Of a DNA stretch of 64,000 nucleotides, positions 34,052 to 43,447 are shown piece after piece (positions within the stretch are counted from its first letter, which is position 1; each line of letters opens with the position of its first letter). Source of the DNA: CAZDET01 sp964504335 (GTDB lineage: Bacteria > Bacteroidota > Bacteroidia > Chitinophagales > Saprospiraceae). The translations under genes were made by a program, and so were the position numbers. The stretch is taken from positions 42,306-106,305 of the forward strand of contig CAZDET010000010.1 in the NCBI GenBank assembly GCA_964504335.1, read 5' to 3'. The notes beneath the pieces were generated by a model that was given only the letters and a program-made list of their open reading frames with translations, was not told where the DNA came from and searched no databases.

Positions 34052-35032
34052 TCAACGAACTTCGAGAATGCGCTCCAGGTCGTCGGCTTCGAGTTGTAAC
34101 AGGCCGCTTGCCGGTAGGCGGCTGGTCAGCGTTCGCCAATTGGCATCTGCGGCAAACACATTGGCAAAAATGGGCAGGGCGGCCTCCAGTTGCCCGGCAT
34201 TGGCGAGGGCGATGGCGTGCCAGTATTTCATTTCGAGGTTGTCGGGAAACAGCCCCTCGGCAGCGCCGTAGGACTTCATTGCGCCTTCGATATCCCCCTG
34301 CTCTACGGCCAGATCGCCCCGGTTCATGTGTTCGTAGGCCCGGTGGAGGCGCACCAGCCGGGCGAGTTCTTGCACTGGAGTGGGGTGGTCTTCAACTCGT
34401 AGGTCTATGAGGCGATCTTCCCAGAGGTTGCCGGTGGCCTCCGGCGCTACGATCAGGAGGGCGGCCGATTGCCGCCCACGAATGTCTCCGCCGGCTGCTT
34501 CGGCGGCTTGCAGGGCGGCCACCAGGCGCTCTGCGAAGGGTAAATCGGAAGCCGACCGGTAGGCTCCGGCCATAGCGGGCCACACGGTGGAATCGAGCAT
34601 CATGTTGGCCTGCACGGAGAAGCCGTCGCCGGTGAGGTGCCCGGCAGCGTAGATGCACTGATCGCCGGTGTAGGCAGCCACCCGACCGCTCCGGTCGGCC
34701 ATCGCTACCTGGCGGTAGGCGCGCCCTTCGTCGGCGGCCACCAGCTCGCGGAGAGCTTCGTCGGCGCTTTTCCCTGCCTTCATTCGCTCCAGACCCTCGG
34801 GGCCAAAGGCAGGGTTGACAAACGACTGAGTAGCCACGACCCCCACGCCCGCTTCCCCCCAGATAACCAGGGAGCCTACCGAAAACCAATGCGATTGGAC
34901 GGCCGCCCCCATCGCGCCCGTTTCCGGATCGACGGCAACGATCGAGTAGGTATGAACCAATGGGCCGGACGGCTGAGCCCCGGAAGGGCCGGATAAAAGC
35001 AAAAGGACAATAAAGGAAGACAGGTATTTCAT
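34052..35032 (-). CDS. DUF1028 Ntn-hydrolase-like secreted protein with C-terminal TPR-like tail
   Basis: A 326-residue protein. The ATG at 35032 precedes a signal peptide ending SGAQ; upstream in-frame residues are rejected. The DUF1028 domain begins directly after processing (HTYSIVAVDPETGAMGAAVQSHWFSVGS) and continues to about residue 225, with AAGHLTGDGFSVQANMM typical of the family. The last 80 residues are helical with TPR-like spacing (AYEHMNRGDLAVEQGDIEGAMKSY). DUF1028 proteins have the Ntn-hydrolase fold, but their substrate is unknown. It is divergent from bcp. Confidence 0.88.
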   Translation of the reverse strand: MKYLSSFIVLLLLSGPSGAQPSGPLVHTYSIVAVDPETGAMGAAVQSHWFSVGSLVIWGEAGVGVVATQSFVNPAFGPEGLERMKAGKSADEALRELVAADEGRAYRQVAMADRSGRVAAYTGDQCIYAAGHLTGDGFSVQANMMLDSTVWPAMAGAYRSASDLPFAERLVAALQAAEAAGGDIRGRQSAALLIVAPEATGNLWEDRLIDLRVEDHPTPVQELARLVRLHRAYEHMNRGDLAVEQGDIEGAMKSYGAAEGLFPDNLEMKYWHAIALANAGQLEAALPIFANVFAADANWRTLTSRLPASGLLQLEADDLERILEVR

Positions 35033-35105
35033 TATACTACTGGAAGTTTTGACCAAATAAACGGTTTTCCGACCGGACGAGCGCACTCAACAACTCCCCT
35101 TCCCA

Positions 35106-35113
35106 CACGTTTG
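35106..35113 (+). promoter_or_regulatory. Probable -7 element of bcp
   Basis: CACGTTTG matches TAnnTTTG at 7 of 8 positions and lies 26 bp before the ATG at 35139. Confidence 0.3.
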
Positions 35114-35138
35114 GACTATCTAATCTCAAACCGTAATT

Positions 35139-35600
35139 ATGACCACGCTGAAAGAAGGAGATACTGCCCCCGATTTTCAGGCAACCCTCGACGACGGCCG
35201 CACCGTTTCGCTTGCTGATTTCAAAGGGGAAAAACTCGTCCTCTTTTTTTATCCTAAAGATGATACCCCCGGCTGCACCGCCGAGGCTTGTAGCCTGCGC
35301 GACGGTTACAGCGAACTGCGTGCCTCCGGCTACCAGCTACTGGGCGTAAGCCCGGATAGCGTGCAAAAGCACCAAAAGTTCAAGACGAAGTACGAATTGC
35401 CCTTTCCGCTCATCGCCGATGAAGACAAGGCTGTACTAAACGCCTATCAGGTATGGGGACCCAAGAAATTTATGGGCCGGGAATACGACGGCGTACACCG
35501 CACCACCTTCGTCATCGATGAGGAAGGCAAGATCGAACGCGTTATTGGAAAAGTAAAAACAAAGGACCACGCGAATCAAATTTTGACTCCCGCGGGATAG
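35139..35600 (+). CDS. bcp: Thioredoxin-dependent thiol peroxidase (Bcp/PrxQ)
   Basis: A 153-residue peroxiredoxin that reduces hydroperoxides in the cytoplasm using thioredoxin. FFYPKDDTPGCTAEAC contains the peroxidatic Cys46 and the resolving Cys51 five residues later, which defines the PrxQ subclass. The rest of the fold (GVSPDSVQKHQKF, PLIADED, RTTFVIDEEG) is complete. It is followed 9 bp later by the LysE-like gene. Confidence 0.95.
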   Translation: MTTLKEGDTAPDFQATLDDGRTVSLADFKGEKLVLFFYPKDDTPGCTAEACSLRDGYSELRASGYQLLGVSPDSVQKHQKFKTKYELPFPLIADEDKAVLNAYQVWGPKKFMGREYDGVHRTTFVIDEEGKIERVIGKVKTKDHANQILTPAG

Positions 35601-35609
35601 TCGACCGAT

Positions 35610-36233
35610 ATGGGATATGCGCTTCAAGGCATCCAGCTGGGATTAATGCTCTCCATCTTGGTTGGACCACTCTTAATGATCATCGTTCAGGCGAGCCTCG
35701 AGCAAGGGGCTCGGGCCGGGCTGATCGTTGGTTCGGGGGTCTGGTTTAGCGATGCCTTGTACGTTTTCTGTATCTATTTTGGACTATCCGGCCTGGATGA
35801 ATTAATTAAATGGGATGGCTTCGAGCAAACGATTGGTTTGTTCGGGGCTTTCCTCCTGCTGATTTTCGGGACCGTCACGCTACTGGCTCCGGCGCCCGAT
35901 TTCAGCCATCCCGAAGACTTCATGCCGCGCCGCCGTACCATTGGTCTGTTGTGGCTCAAGGGGTTTTTCGTCAATTTGCTAAATCCCTTCACGGCTTTTT
36001 TTTGGGTGAGCGTGATCAGCACCCTTGTCATCAAGGCCGAGCTTTCCAATATGGAAGCAACCAGCTTCTTCAGCGGGATCCTGTTTACAATTGTCTTCAC
36101 GGATGCACTGAAGGTGCTGCTCGCCAAGCGCATCCGCAACCGACTCAAACCGCTGCATTTCGTAATCCTCCGGCGCGTAGCGGGCATCGGGCTGATCGTG
36201 TTCGGGCTTATTCTATTTATCAGAGTGATTTGA
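35610..36233 (+). CDS. LysE/RhtB-family exporter
   Basis: A 207-residue protein with about six membrane helices. Residues GLMLSILVGPLLMIIVQASLEQGARAGLIVGSGVWFSDA match the LysE N-terminal signature (G-P-x4-x-x-x-x-x-G-x-x-x-G), and FFVNLLNPFTAFFWV is the second conserved helix. The family exports amino acids or derivatives. The substrate is not evident. It ends at a family B repeat and converges with the aminotransferase. Confidence 0.88.
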   Translation: MGYALQGIQLGLMLSILVGPLLMIIVQASLEQGARAGLIVGSGVWFSDALYVFCIYFGLSGLDELIKWDGFEQTIGLFGAFLLLIFGTVTLLAPAPDFSHPEDFMPRRRTIGLLWLKGFFVNLLNPFTAFFWVSVISTLVIKAELSNMEATSFFSGILFTIVFTDALKVLLAKRIRNRLKPLHFVILRRVAGIGLIVFGLILFIRVI

Positions 36234-36235
36234 TT

Positions 36236-36290
36236 AATGTGCCGATGTGGGATAATCAGTATTCATGTTGAAAAGCTATATCAGCACATT
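36236..36290. repeat. Word-type inverted repeat (family B) between lysE-like and aminotransferase genes
   Basis: AATGTGCCGAT at 36236-36246 pairs with ATCAGCACATT at 36280-36290 (one wobble). The words AATGTGC and CAGCACATT are shared with the repeat at 5580-5631, and the position between convergent stops is the same. Confidence 0.55.
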
Positions 36291-36312
36291 GTCTAATTGG
36301 CCCATTGACTCA

Positions 36313-37506
36313 TCATAGCCGATCCACCCCCTCCAAAATCCGCGCACAGGCCCAGTCGATTTCTTCCATACCGATGGTGAGGGGAGGAGCGATGCGCAGG
36401 CTGCGATCGTTAAACAGAAACCAATCCGTGATTAACCCGACAGAGAGGCAGTACTGAATAACTTGCTGCACCTGATCGAAATCGGCCAGCTCGACGGCGA
36501 GCCACAGGCCGGCACTGCGGACGTCGAGGATACGCGGATGGTGGAGCTGCTCCCGAAACCGCGCTTCCTTGGCGGGCACCTGGTCGAGGAGATCCGTGTC
36601 GAGCAGGGTTTGCAAAGTAGCCAGCCCCGCTGCGCAACTTACCGGATGCCCTCCGAAAGTGGTGATATGACCAAGGACGGGATCGAACGACAATTGCTGC
36701 ATCAGCGCGCGCGAAGCGACGAAGGCTCCGATCGGCATGCCGCCTCCCATTCCCTTTGCAAAGAGCACGATGTCGGGTACGATATCGTATTGTTCAAAGG
36801 CCGTCAGCGTACCCGTGCGGCCGAATCCGGCCTGGATTTCATCCAAAATCAACAGCGTGCCCATCTCGGTGCAGCGGGCGCGCAGCGCTTGCAGCCAGGC
36901 GCGGGTTGGTGGGCGAATGCCCCATTCCGCCTGCACCGTTTCGATGACGACGGCGGCCGTCCGTTCGGTGATTTGACGCAGGCAGTAGTCGCAGTTAAAA
37001 TCGATGTGCCGAATGCCCGGCAGTAACGGGTGGAAGGGCTGGGTGAAATCCTTGGGCCACATCAAACTGGCGGCTCCCTGGGTGCTGCCGTGGTAGGCGC
37101 GTTTGGCGGCGATGAACTCCCCGCGCCCTGTGGCGCGCTTGGCTAGCTTCATGGCGCCTTCGGCGGCTTCCGTACCCGAGTTTACAAAGTAGACACTGTC
37201 GAGCGGGTCGGGCAACTGCTCCGCCAGCAGGCTGGCCAGCTGAACCTGCGGACTGAGAATGAATTCCCCGTACACCAGGGTGTGCATGTAGCGGTCGAGC
37301 TGGGCCTTTACCGCTGCTACCACCGCCGGATGCCGATGCCCCAAACTGCTCACGCTGATACCAGCAATCAGATCGAGATAGGCCTTTCCGGATGTATCGT
37401 ACAGATACAAGCCTTCGGCACGCTCGATTTCCAGGCCGAGTGGGAATGCGCTCGTCTGGGCAACGTGTTGGAGGAATTGCTGGCGGAGGGAGGGCATGGT
37501 TGGCAT
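36313..37506 (-). CDS. Class III PLP-dependent aminotransferase
   Basis: A 397-residue fold-type I enzyme of the acetylornithine/ornithine aminotransferase group. The Schiff-base lysine is Lys251 (LFAKGMGGGMPIG), the pyridine-N aspartate is Asp222 (LILDEIQAGFGRTG), and FVNSGTEAAEGAMKLAK is the phosphate-loop region. ITTFGGHPVSCAAGLA is also typical. The specific amino donor cannot be deduced; no arginine biosynthesis genes are adjacent. It starts inside a family A repeat located between it and trmB. Confidence 0.9.
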   Translation of the reverse strand: MPTMPSLRQQFLQHVAQTSAFPLGLEIERAEGLYLYDTSGKAYLDLIAGISVSSLGHRHPAVVAAVKAQLDRYMHTLVYGEFILSPQVQLASLLAEQLPDPLDSVYFVNSGTEAAEGAMKLAKRATGRGEFIAAKRAYHGSTQGAASLMWPKDFTQPFHPLLPGIRHIDFNCDYCLRQITERTAAVVIETVQAEWGIRPPTRAWLQALRARCTEMGTLLILDEIQAGFGRTGTLTAFEQYDIVPDIVLFAKGMGGGMPIGAFVASRALMQQLSFDPVLGHITTFGGHPVSCAAGLATLQTLLDTDLLDQVPAKEARFREQLHHPRILDVRSAGLWLAVELADFDQVQQVIQYCLSVGLITDWFLFNDRSLRIAPPLTIGMEEIDWACARILEGVDRL

Positions 37507-37546
37507 TTTAGTCGGTTGGTACTTTAGTCTTTTAGTACTTTAGTCA
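37507..37546. repeat. Word-type repeat (family A) between trmB and the aminotransferase
   Basis: TTTTAGTC...GGTACTTTAGTCTTTTAGTACTTTAGTC carries the reverse complement of the ACTAAAGTACTAA word. The trmB stop codon (TAA at 37540-37542, minus strand) is part of the repeat. Confidence 0.55.
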
Positions 37547-38259
37547 GGAGGGGTATTAGATGACTCCTCGGGAGGGAGCTGAAAGCGGACATACTTGATG
37601 GTTTTCCCGACGGCGAGATGCTTGTGTTCGTAGTTGGTGCGGAATTGGAGCTCCGGATAGGGGAGGGGGCCGGCGTAGATATTGTCGTTTTGGTAATGGA
37701 TACGGGCACCGTAGGCGGGGAGGGTTTTGAGCGTGTAGCGGTAGAGCTCCGGCGAATCGGTTTTAAGGTGTAGCAGGCCACCGGGATGTAAAATTTTCCG
37801 ATACTCATCCAGAAAACCGGGATGAGTGAGCCGACGGCCGGCTTTGGTGGGTTTGAGGAAGGGATCGGGAAAGGTAATCCAGATTTCTTCGACCTCTCCC
37901 GGGGAGAAAAAATGGGAAATGCGCTCGATACGGGTGCGCAGAAAGGCCGCGTTTGGCAGGGGTTCTTCCAATGCTTGCTGGGCACCTTTCCAGATGCGCG
38001 CGCCCTTGATATCGACACCGATGAAGTTGCGCTCGGGATACGCCCGCGCCAGCTCCAGGGTGTACTCGCCGCGCCCACAGGCCAGCTCCAGGGTGATGGG
38101 GTGATCGTTGTGGAAGTGCGCAGACGCCCACTGGCCCCGCCGCTCTACTTTTTCTCCGCCCGCACCGATTAACTCGGGTTGCAGGACGTCAAAATTCTCG
38201 TAGACATTGGGAAACATCAGTAACTCCGCAAACTTCTGTAGCTTATTTCGCTTACTCAT
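37540..38259 (-). CDS. trmB: tRNA (guanine-N7)-methyltransferase
   Basis: A 239-residue SAM-dependent enzyme that makes m7G46 in tRNA. TrmB signatures are present: ITLELACGRGEYTLELA (SAM motif I), FIGVDIKGARIWKGA, the EEIWITFPDPFLKPTKAGRRLTHPGFL segment with the catalytic acidic and basic residues, and LKTDSPELYRYTL. The extreme C-terminus (SSNTPPD) runs into the family A repeat, which supplies the stop. It is divergent from an unknown secreted protein across a palindrome that overlaps its promoter. Confidence 0.95.
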   Translation of the reverse strand: MSKRNKLQKFAELLMFPNVYENFDVLQPELIGAGGEKVERRGQWASAHFHNDHPITLELACGRGEYTLELARAYPERNFIGVDIKGARIWKGAQQALEEPLPNAAFLRTRIERISHFFSPGEVEEIWITFPDPFLKPTKAGRRLTHPGFLDEYRKILHPGGLLHLKTDSPELYRYTLKTLPAYGARIHYQNDNIYAGPLPYPELQFRTNYEHKHLAVGKTIKYVRFQLPPEESSNTPPD

Positions 38260-38286
38260 ACGGCCCCCCGATCTTTAAAAGGTTGG

Positions 38287-38312
38287 CAAAATTAGGGACA
38301 ATTCCCTAATTT
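38287..38312. promoter_or_regulatory. trmB -7 element overlapped by a 10-bp palindrome
   Basis: On the minus strand 38287-38294 reads TAATTTTG, a perfect -7 box for trmB. AAATTAGGGA at 38289-38298 and TCCCTAATTT at 38303-38312 form a perfect inverted repeat around CAAT, covering this box. The arrangement resembles an operator between divergent genes. Confidence 0.5.
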
Positions 38313-38351
38313 AATAAGGAAGAATTCCTCGTATCATTTGTTGTGTTGGTT

Positions 38352-39770
38352 ATGATGAAGACTGTAGTATTTGCATTGCTCCTTTTTCCGTTGCTTCTCG
38401 GAGCTCAGGTGATTACCGTTTCCGACCATATTTCCCTGCGAACCGACACCCGCTATCACCTACTGGGAGAATTGGGCGGGCAGATTCTCCTGTTTCAGGA
38501 TCGCGGCAGCAAGTTTGAGATCCAGTCATTCGACAAGCGCATGCGCGAAAGCTGGACAAAAGAGCTTGAACTCGACCGACGCTCTCCGAAGGTTGTCGAC
38601 CTGATTGCCACGGACGAACACTTCTACCTGACTTATTTTTTCCGGGAGCGCAACCGCACCATCCTGAAAATTCACAAGTACAACGCCGCGGCCAACCTCG
38701 TAGATAGCACGAGAATCGCCGATTTAGGGTTCCTGTTTTTCACCCCCAACTTCGACCTCGAACAGTCGGAAGACGAGTCCAAGCTTCTCCTCTATTATTC
38801 CGACAACAATCAGGAATTCCACGCCTATTCCTTCGATTTAAAGAAGATGCAACTGCTGTGGGAGGGAATGTTCAAGCCCGAAGATTACTACTACGGCGAG
38901 AATTTCGTGCAGGCCCTCATCGATGACTCCGGGCGGATGCACCTGGCGCTGATTTACAATAATTACCGATCGCGGCGCAAGGAGCACTTCTATCATTTTT
39001 ACACAGTCGACGACGGAAATTTCCCCGCGCCCACCCAGGTATCGATGGGTGATTTCCTCACCTACGATGTCCTCTTTGAATACGACAACCTCAACGAGCT
39101 TATCATTGGAGGGGGCCTGTACAATGAGCGGGATATCAATCGAGCCAAGGGCTATTTTTATATCAATGTAGACCCCTTACAGCCGGAGAAAAAAATCATT
39201 TATCATACCGGGTTCAACGATCAACTGATCGAAAGCCTCAAAGGCGAAAAGATCAAAGAAAATAAGGGGATCGATGAAATAAGCATCCGCGATATCGTAC
39301 TGCGCCGCGACGGCGGAATACTCCTAGTCACCGAGCGAAATCGCCAACTTGAGCGCCGTACTGGTACCAGTGGGCGGTCTTTCTACAGCGGGAACTTGCG
39401 TTTGATGGTCGATTATTATTACGATGAATTGATTGTACAATCCATCCATCCCACCGGCGAGTTGCACTGGGAAAACATCCTGCACAAGCGGCAGTACAGC
39501 CAGGACGACAATGGGGCGTACAGCTCCTATTTCCTGCTGCGCACCCCCAGCCAACTGCGCTTTCTCTTCAACGACGAGATTCGCTTCGAAAATACAGTTA
39601 GTGAGTACGTCCTGAATGGCATTGGGTCGCTCGATCGCAACAGCCTCTTCAACACCAAAAACCTCGAGCTGAAGCTGCGCTTTCGCGACGCCCTCCAGGT
39701 GAGTGCCCGGAAAGTCATTGTGCCCAGCGAGCGCCGCAACCGCCTGCGGTTAGTCAAGCTCGAGTATTGA
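38352..39770 (+). CDS. Secreted protein of unknown function (beta-propeller-like)
   Basis: A 472-residue protein with a signal peptide (MMKTVVFALLLFPLLLGAQ). The mature part is made of repeating beta-rich blocks of the F-Y-L-T-Y-F / I-L-K-I-H-K-Y type with many Tyr, Asp and Arg residues, consistent with a propeller-like or WD-like secreted protein. No enzyme motif is recognised. The ATG at 38352 (or the next codon, 38355) fits the signal peptide; a GTG 9 bp earlier is less likely. Its stop is 1 bp from that of the convergent M1 peptidase gene. Confidence 0.7.
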   Translation: MMKTVVFALLLFPLLLGAQVITVSDHISLRTDTRYHLLGELGGQILLFQDRGSKFEIQSFDKRMRESWTKELELDRRSPKVVDLIATDEHFYLTYFFRERNRTILKIHKYNAAANLVDSTRIADLGFLFFTPNFDLEQSEDESKLLLYYSDNNQEFHAYSFDLKKMQLLWEGMFKPEDYYYGENFVQALIDDSGRMHLALIYNNYRSRRKEHFYHFYTVDDGNFPAPTQVSMGDFLTYDVLFEYDNLNELIIGGGLYNERDINRAKGYFYINVDPLQPEKKIIYHTGFNDQLIESLKGEKIKENKGIDEISIRDIVLRRDGGILLVTERNRQLERRTGTSGRSFYSGNLRLMVDYYYDELIVQSIHPTGELHWENILHKRQYSQDDNGAYSSYFLLRTPSQLRFLFNDEIRFENTVSEYVLNGIGSLDRNSLFNTKNLELKLRFRDALQVSARKVIVPSERRNRLRLVKLEY

Positions 39771-39771
39771 G

Positions 39772-42453
39772 TTAAAACTGCTCGTACAGCTGAAGAAGCT
39801 GCGGCTCCGTCTCTCCGTCTTTGATGGTTTGAATCAGATTGGTGAGCGCTTCAATTTGCCGGTTTAGAAGGCCAAGGCGTTCCGATCCTTCTTCCAGGGT
39901 GGGTAGTTCCTCTTCGTAGGCGCTTCGCAGATCGCTGATTGTCTTGGTGGCACCGATTCGCCGATAGGCAGATTGGTCCATATCTGTGGCGATTACGGCC
40001 AGGCGTTCGGCTCCCTCGAGGGCCTGTTCCAACTCCGCAACCGCCAGCAATTTCCCGTAATCCGAAGAAAAGCTGATGGCGGTATAGCCATCCATTTCAC
40101 GGAGGCGCTTTTCGAAAAAAGGGAGGCGATCTACCCGTCCGGCCGTCTGATAAATAGCGCCGAGTAGGGTCATGATTTCATCGCTTTTACTGTCTTCAAA
40201 CGCCTCCGCCAGGGTGGCTGCCCGGTCGGGCGCTTCATTTAGCAACACCGAGAGGGCGGTACCGATTACGGAATAAGCTTCGGCCGTTTCCAGCAAAGAA
40301 GCGGCAATGTCGGCAGCTTCCGGATCGCCAATATCTCCGAGTATGGCGAGTGCAAAGCCCTGTACTTGCGTGTGGGGGTCCTGGCGGGCGAGGGAGCGCA
40401 TCTTTCCCAGGGGGGCTGCTTCCGGTTGTTCGGAGAGTTCGTTCATACTGATCAACCGGATGAGATAGAACGGATCATCCAGCCCAGCCAGGAATACCGG
40501 GCGGGCAATGGAATCTTCGAATTCCCCTAATTTTTGGACCGCTTCGAAGCGGTCGTAAAAACGAGGGGCGTACCGAAACTGAAAGGCTAGTTCTTCGGCG
40601 GTTCGATTCTCCTCCCGTTCGGCCAGCAGGACGTGTTCGGCATCGAAGATTGTCAGTGCAGGGGCTTCGGCAAGCGGGAAGGTGAGCCGCTCGGTGCGCT
40701 CGTCCACCCATACCTCGTGGCGGGTGGCGATGCCCTCCTGGTTGTATATATCCACGGCTACGGGCAGTTGAAAAATGGCGGGTTGTCCGTAATCACTGCT
40801 TTGTTGCTGTGCCACCTGAACAACCGCCAGATTGCTGTCTGGCAAATACCCGTAGGTAATTTCCAAATTGGGATGTCCCGCACGCAGGAACCACTGGTCG
40901 AAAAACCAGTGCAAATCCTGCCCCGATACTTCTTCGAAGGCCATTCGTAGTTCATCTACTTCGACAGCCGTATACTTATTCGCCTCCAGGTAGTGGTTCA
41001 CAGCGGCAAAAAAGAGCTCGTCACCCAGGTAATAGCGCAGCATGTGCAACACCGATCCGCCCTTGTTGTAGCTGTGGGCGTCGAACATATCTTCATCGTT
41101 CTCATAGCCGTAGTGGATCAGCGGATGGATCGTACGGGGCATCGCCGTTTGGAGATAGCCCAACCACTCTTCATACAGGTGGAAATCGGCGGCATCGCGT
41201 CCGTATTTTTTCTCCAGCCAGAGGTACTCGCCGTAGTTGGCAAAGCCTTCGTTGAGGGTTAGGTTGGCCCAGCTTTCGCAGGTGACGTAGTCGCCAAACC
41301 AATGGTGGATGAGTTCGTGGGCCACGATTTTTTCGTTGGTCCAGTCGTCGATCAGCTCGGGGGCGTGCTGCTGCATGAAATCTCCGAAGACTACGGCGGT
41401 GGTATTTTCCATCGCTCCGGACACGAAATCGCGTACGACGATTTGGCTATACTTTTGCCAGGGGTAAGTGACGCCGGTTAGATCGGAAAAGAAGGTGAGC
41501 ATTTCCCGGGTGTGCGGGAAAATGGCCTTGGCGTCGTCGGCATACTCTTTTTCGACGTAGTAGTTGACCGGTACCCCTCGCCACTTCTCGTCGTCGACGA
41601 TGGCGAAATCACCTACTGCAACCATGAACAGGTAAGGCGCGTGGGGCTGGTCCATTTTCCAGTAGTCGGTGCGGGTGCCGTCGGGGTTCTGCTGGGAGCT
41701 GACCAGGAGGCCGTTGCTGAGGGTTTCGTATTCGTCGGCAACGGTCAGGTAGGTTTCCTGTGTGCAGCGCTCGTTGGGTTTATCGATGGTTGGAAACCAG
41801 CGGGAGTTGTGCTCGGTTTCGCCCTGTGTCCAGATTTGGCGGGGCTTATCGCCCTGCGAGCCATCGGCGTTAATGAAAAACAGCCCCTGGTTAGAATTGA
41901 TTGCCTGGCTACCCCCATCGCCCCTCGGGGTGGCGATATAGTCAATAAATAAGGTAAAGGACTCGCTCCGCTCGTAGGGTCGGTCGAGCTGGATCGTGAG
42001 TTGCTTCCCATCGTATTCGTAAGCCAGGGTATCGGTAGCTCCCTCCAGGGCGACGCGATTGAATACAAAGCCCTGGGCATCGAGTACCACTTCTTCCGTG
42101 GGGTGGAAAACGGGCCGCAGTTCGAGCGTCGCCTCACCGATTACCTGTTCGGTGTCCCAATCGAAGCGCAGGTCGAGCCTGGTGTGCAGCAGATCCGACG
42201 TGCGGGTGGCGGCGGGGTTATAGCGGCCCAGCTTGACGGCTTCCTGAGTATTGGCTAAGGCGGTTTCCACATTTTCCGGGCGCGGGGTTACTTCCAGCGT
42301 GTCCAGAAAGCGCTCTTCGAGTAGCAGTTCTTCTGGGGTTACGGCCTCCGGTGACGTAAGTAGCACGGAGTCTTCGACGACGGGTTTACTACTGTTGCAG
42401 CTCCAGGCCAGAAGGAGTAGGAGGCCGAGCGCATTGCGGGATGAAATCAACAT
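39772..42453 (-). CDS. M1-family zinc aminopeptidase lipoprotein
   Basis: An 893-residue exported peptidase. The lipobox AWSC (Cys19) indicates lipid anchoring. The M1 N-terminal beta domain (about 80-290) is followed by the exopeptidase motif GAMEN (346-350), the zinc site H379-E-L-I-H383 and the third ligand Glu402 (NEGFANYGEY). The C-terminal 300 residues form HEAT-like helical repeats. It trims N-terminal residues from peptides in the periplasm or at the outer membrane and could process peptides generated by the secreted subtilase. It is downstream of the alpha/beta hydrolase gene with 21 bp between them. Confidence 0.95.
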   Translation of the reverse strand: MLISSRNALGLLLLLAWSCNSSKPVVEDSVLLTSPEAVTPEELLLEERFLDTLEVTPRPENVETALANTQEAVKLGRYNPAATRTSDLLHTRLDLRFDWDTEQVIGEATLELRPVFHPTEEVVLDAQGFVFNRVALEGATDTLAYEYDGKQLTIQLDRPYERSESFTLFIDYIATPRGDGGSQAINSNQGLFFINADGSQGDKPRQIWTQGETEHNSRWFPTIDKPNERCTQETYLTVADEYETLSNGLLVSSQQNPDGTRTDYWKMDQPHAPYLFMVAVGDFAIVDDEKWRGVPVNYYVEKEYADDAKAIFPHTREMLTFFSDLTGVTYPWQKYSQIVVRDFVSGAMENTTAVVFGDFMQQHAPELIDDWTNEKIVAHELIHHWFGDYVTCESWANLTLNEGFANYGEYLWLEKKYGRDAADFHLYEEWLGYLQTAMPRTIHPLIHYGYENDEDMFDAHSYNKGGSVLHMLRYYLGDELFFAAVNHYLEANKYTAVEVDELRMAFEEVSGQDLHWFFDQWFLRAGHPNLEITYGYLPDSNLAVVQVAQQQSSDYGQPAIFQLPVAVDIYNQEGIATRHEVWVDERTERLTFPLAEAPALTIFDAEHVLLAEREENRTAEELAFQFRYAPRFYDRFEAVQKLGEFEDSIARPVFLAGLDDPFYLIRLISMNELSEQPEAAPLGKMRSLARQDPHTQVQGFALAILGDIGDPEAADIAASLLETAEAYSVIGTALSVLLNEAPDRAATLAEAFEDSKSDEIMTLLGAIYQTAGRVDRLPFFEKRLREMDGYTAISFSSDYGKLLAVAELEQALEGAERLAVIATDMDQSAYRRIGATKTISDLRSAYEEELPTLEEGSERLGLLNRQIEALTNLIQTIKDGETEPQLLQLYEQF

Positions 42454-42474
42454 GTTCGAAGTTCTTGTAAGTAG

Positions 42475-43260
42475 CTAATGCCCTACGCTCTCTTTGGTAG
42501 TGGAGGTGACTTCTTCGAGAAAGCGTTCGAGGTAATTGTTAAACGTTTCGGGGTGTTCCATCATTGGTACATGACCGCATTGATCGATCAGGTGGAGGCG
42601 GGAATCTTCGATTAGTTCGTGAAATTTTTCGCCGACAAACGCCGGGGTGATCGTATCGTCCTTACCCCATACTAATAAAGTAGGGACTTTAATTTGGTCA
42701 AGATTATTGCCCAGATTTTGCCGAACGGCCGATTTTGCCGTCGCAATGATACGGATAGCTTTGTTGCGATTCGTGAGGATGTCGAATACCTCGTCGACTA
42801 ATTCCTTCGTAGCGACATTCGGATCGTAGAACGTGGCGCGCGTTTTGCGCTCGATGAAATCGTAATCGCGTTTTGGGTAAGAAGACCCCATCGAATGTTC
42901 GAACAGCCCACTACTACCGGTCAGGGTGATGGAGCGTACGCGCTCGGCATGCGTCAGTGCGTAGATCAATGCAATGTGCCCGCCCAGCGAATTGCCCAAC
43001 AGGTGTAGGTGCGAATACCCCTTCAACTTCACGAAGCGATCTACGTGATCGACCAAACCGGAAAGGGATACCTTGCGCAGGGGCAGCTCAAAGATGGGCA
43101 ACATCGGTACGACCACGTTGTATTTGGGGCCGAAGTAATCAATAATAGTCTCGAAATTACTCAGGGCACCAAACAATCCATGCAGTAGCATGACTACTTC
43201 CTTTCCTCCCTTCGTCTCAATGTATCTGAAATCGTCTTCCTCGATCAGCGGATAATTCAT
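42475..43260 (-). CDS. Alpha/beta-hydrolase
   Basis: A 261-residue cytoplasmic hydrolase without signal peptide. The oxyanion HGLFG motif lies at 27-31. The nucleophile elbow is GNSLGG with Ser91, the acid is Asp201 or Asp202 in WGKDDTITP, and the base is His230 in CGHVPMMEHP. The family covers esterases, C-C hydrolases and haloperoxidases; this sequence resembles the MhpC/BioH-like group. The specific substrate is unknown. It is followed by the M1 peptidase in the same orientation. The 297-bp region to the next gene (43261-43557) holds only a promoter candidate. Confidence 0.9.
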   Translation of the reverse strand: MNYPLIEEDDFRYIETKGGKEVVMLLHGLFGALSNFETIIDYFGPKYNVVVPMLPIFELPLRKVSLSGLVDHVDRFVKLKGYSHLHLLGNSLGGHIALIYALTHAERVRSITLTGSSGLFEHSMGSSYPKRDYDFIERKTRATFYDPNVATKELVDEVFDILTNRNKAIRIIATAKSAVRQNLGNNLDQIKVPTLLVWGKDDTITPAFVGEKFHELIEDSRLHLIDQCGHVPMMEHPETFNNYLERFLEEVTSTTKESVGH

Positions 43261-43447
43261 CAGCGTGAAATTAGGGCGGGTCAGAAAATTAGAGTCGTGT
43301 GCGCCCAGTAATTAAGATAAAGAAAATGCGCATTTGAGCTGTAAATAATGAACTCGGTACCAGCGCCATCAGTTCAACAGACGGTACCCAATAGAGGGGC
43401 ACCAAGCAACAAATCATCATCGAAGTAGCTAAAGTAGGGACAATACT

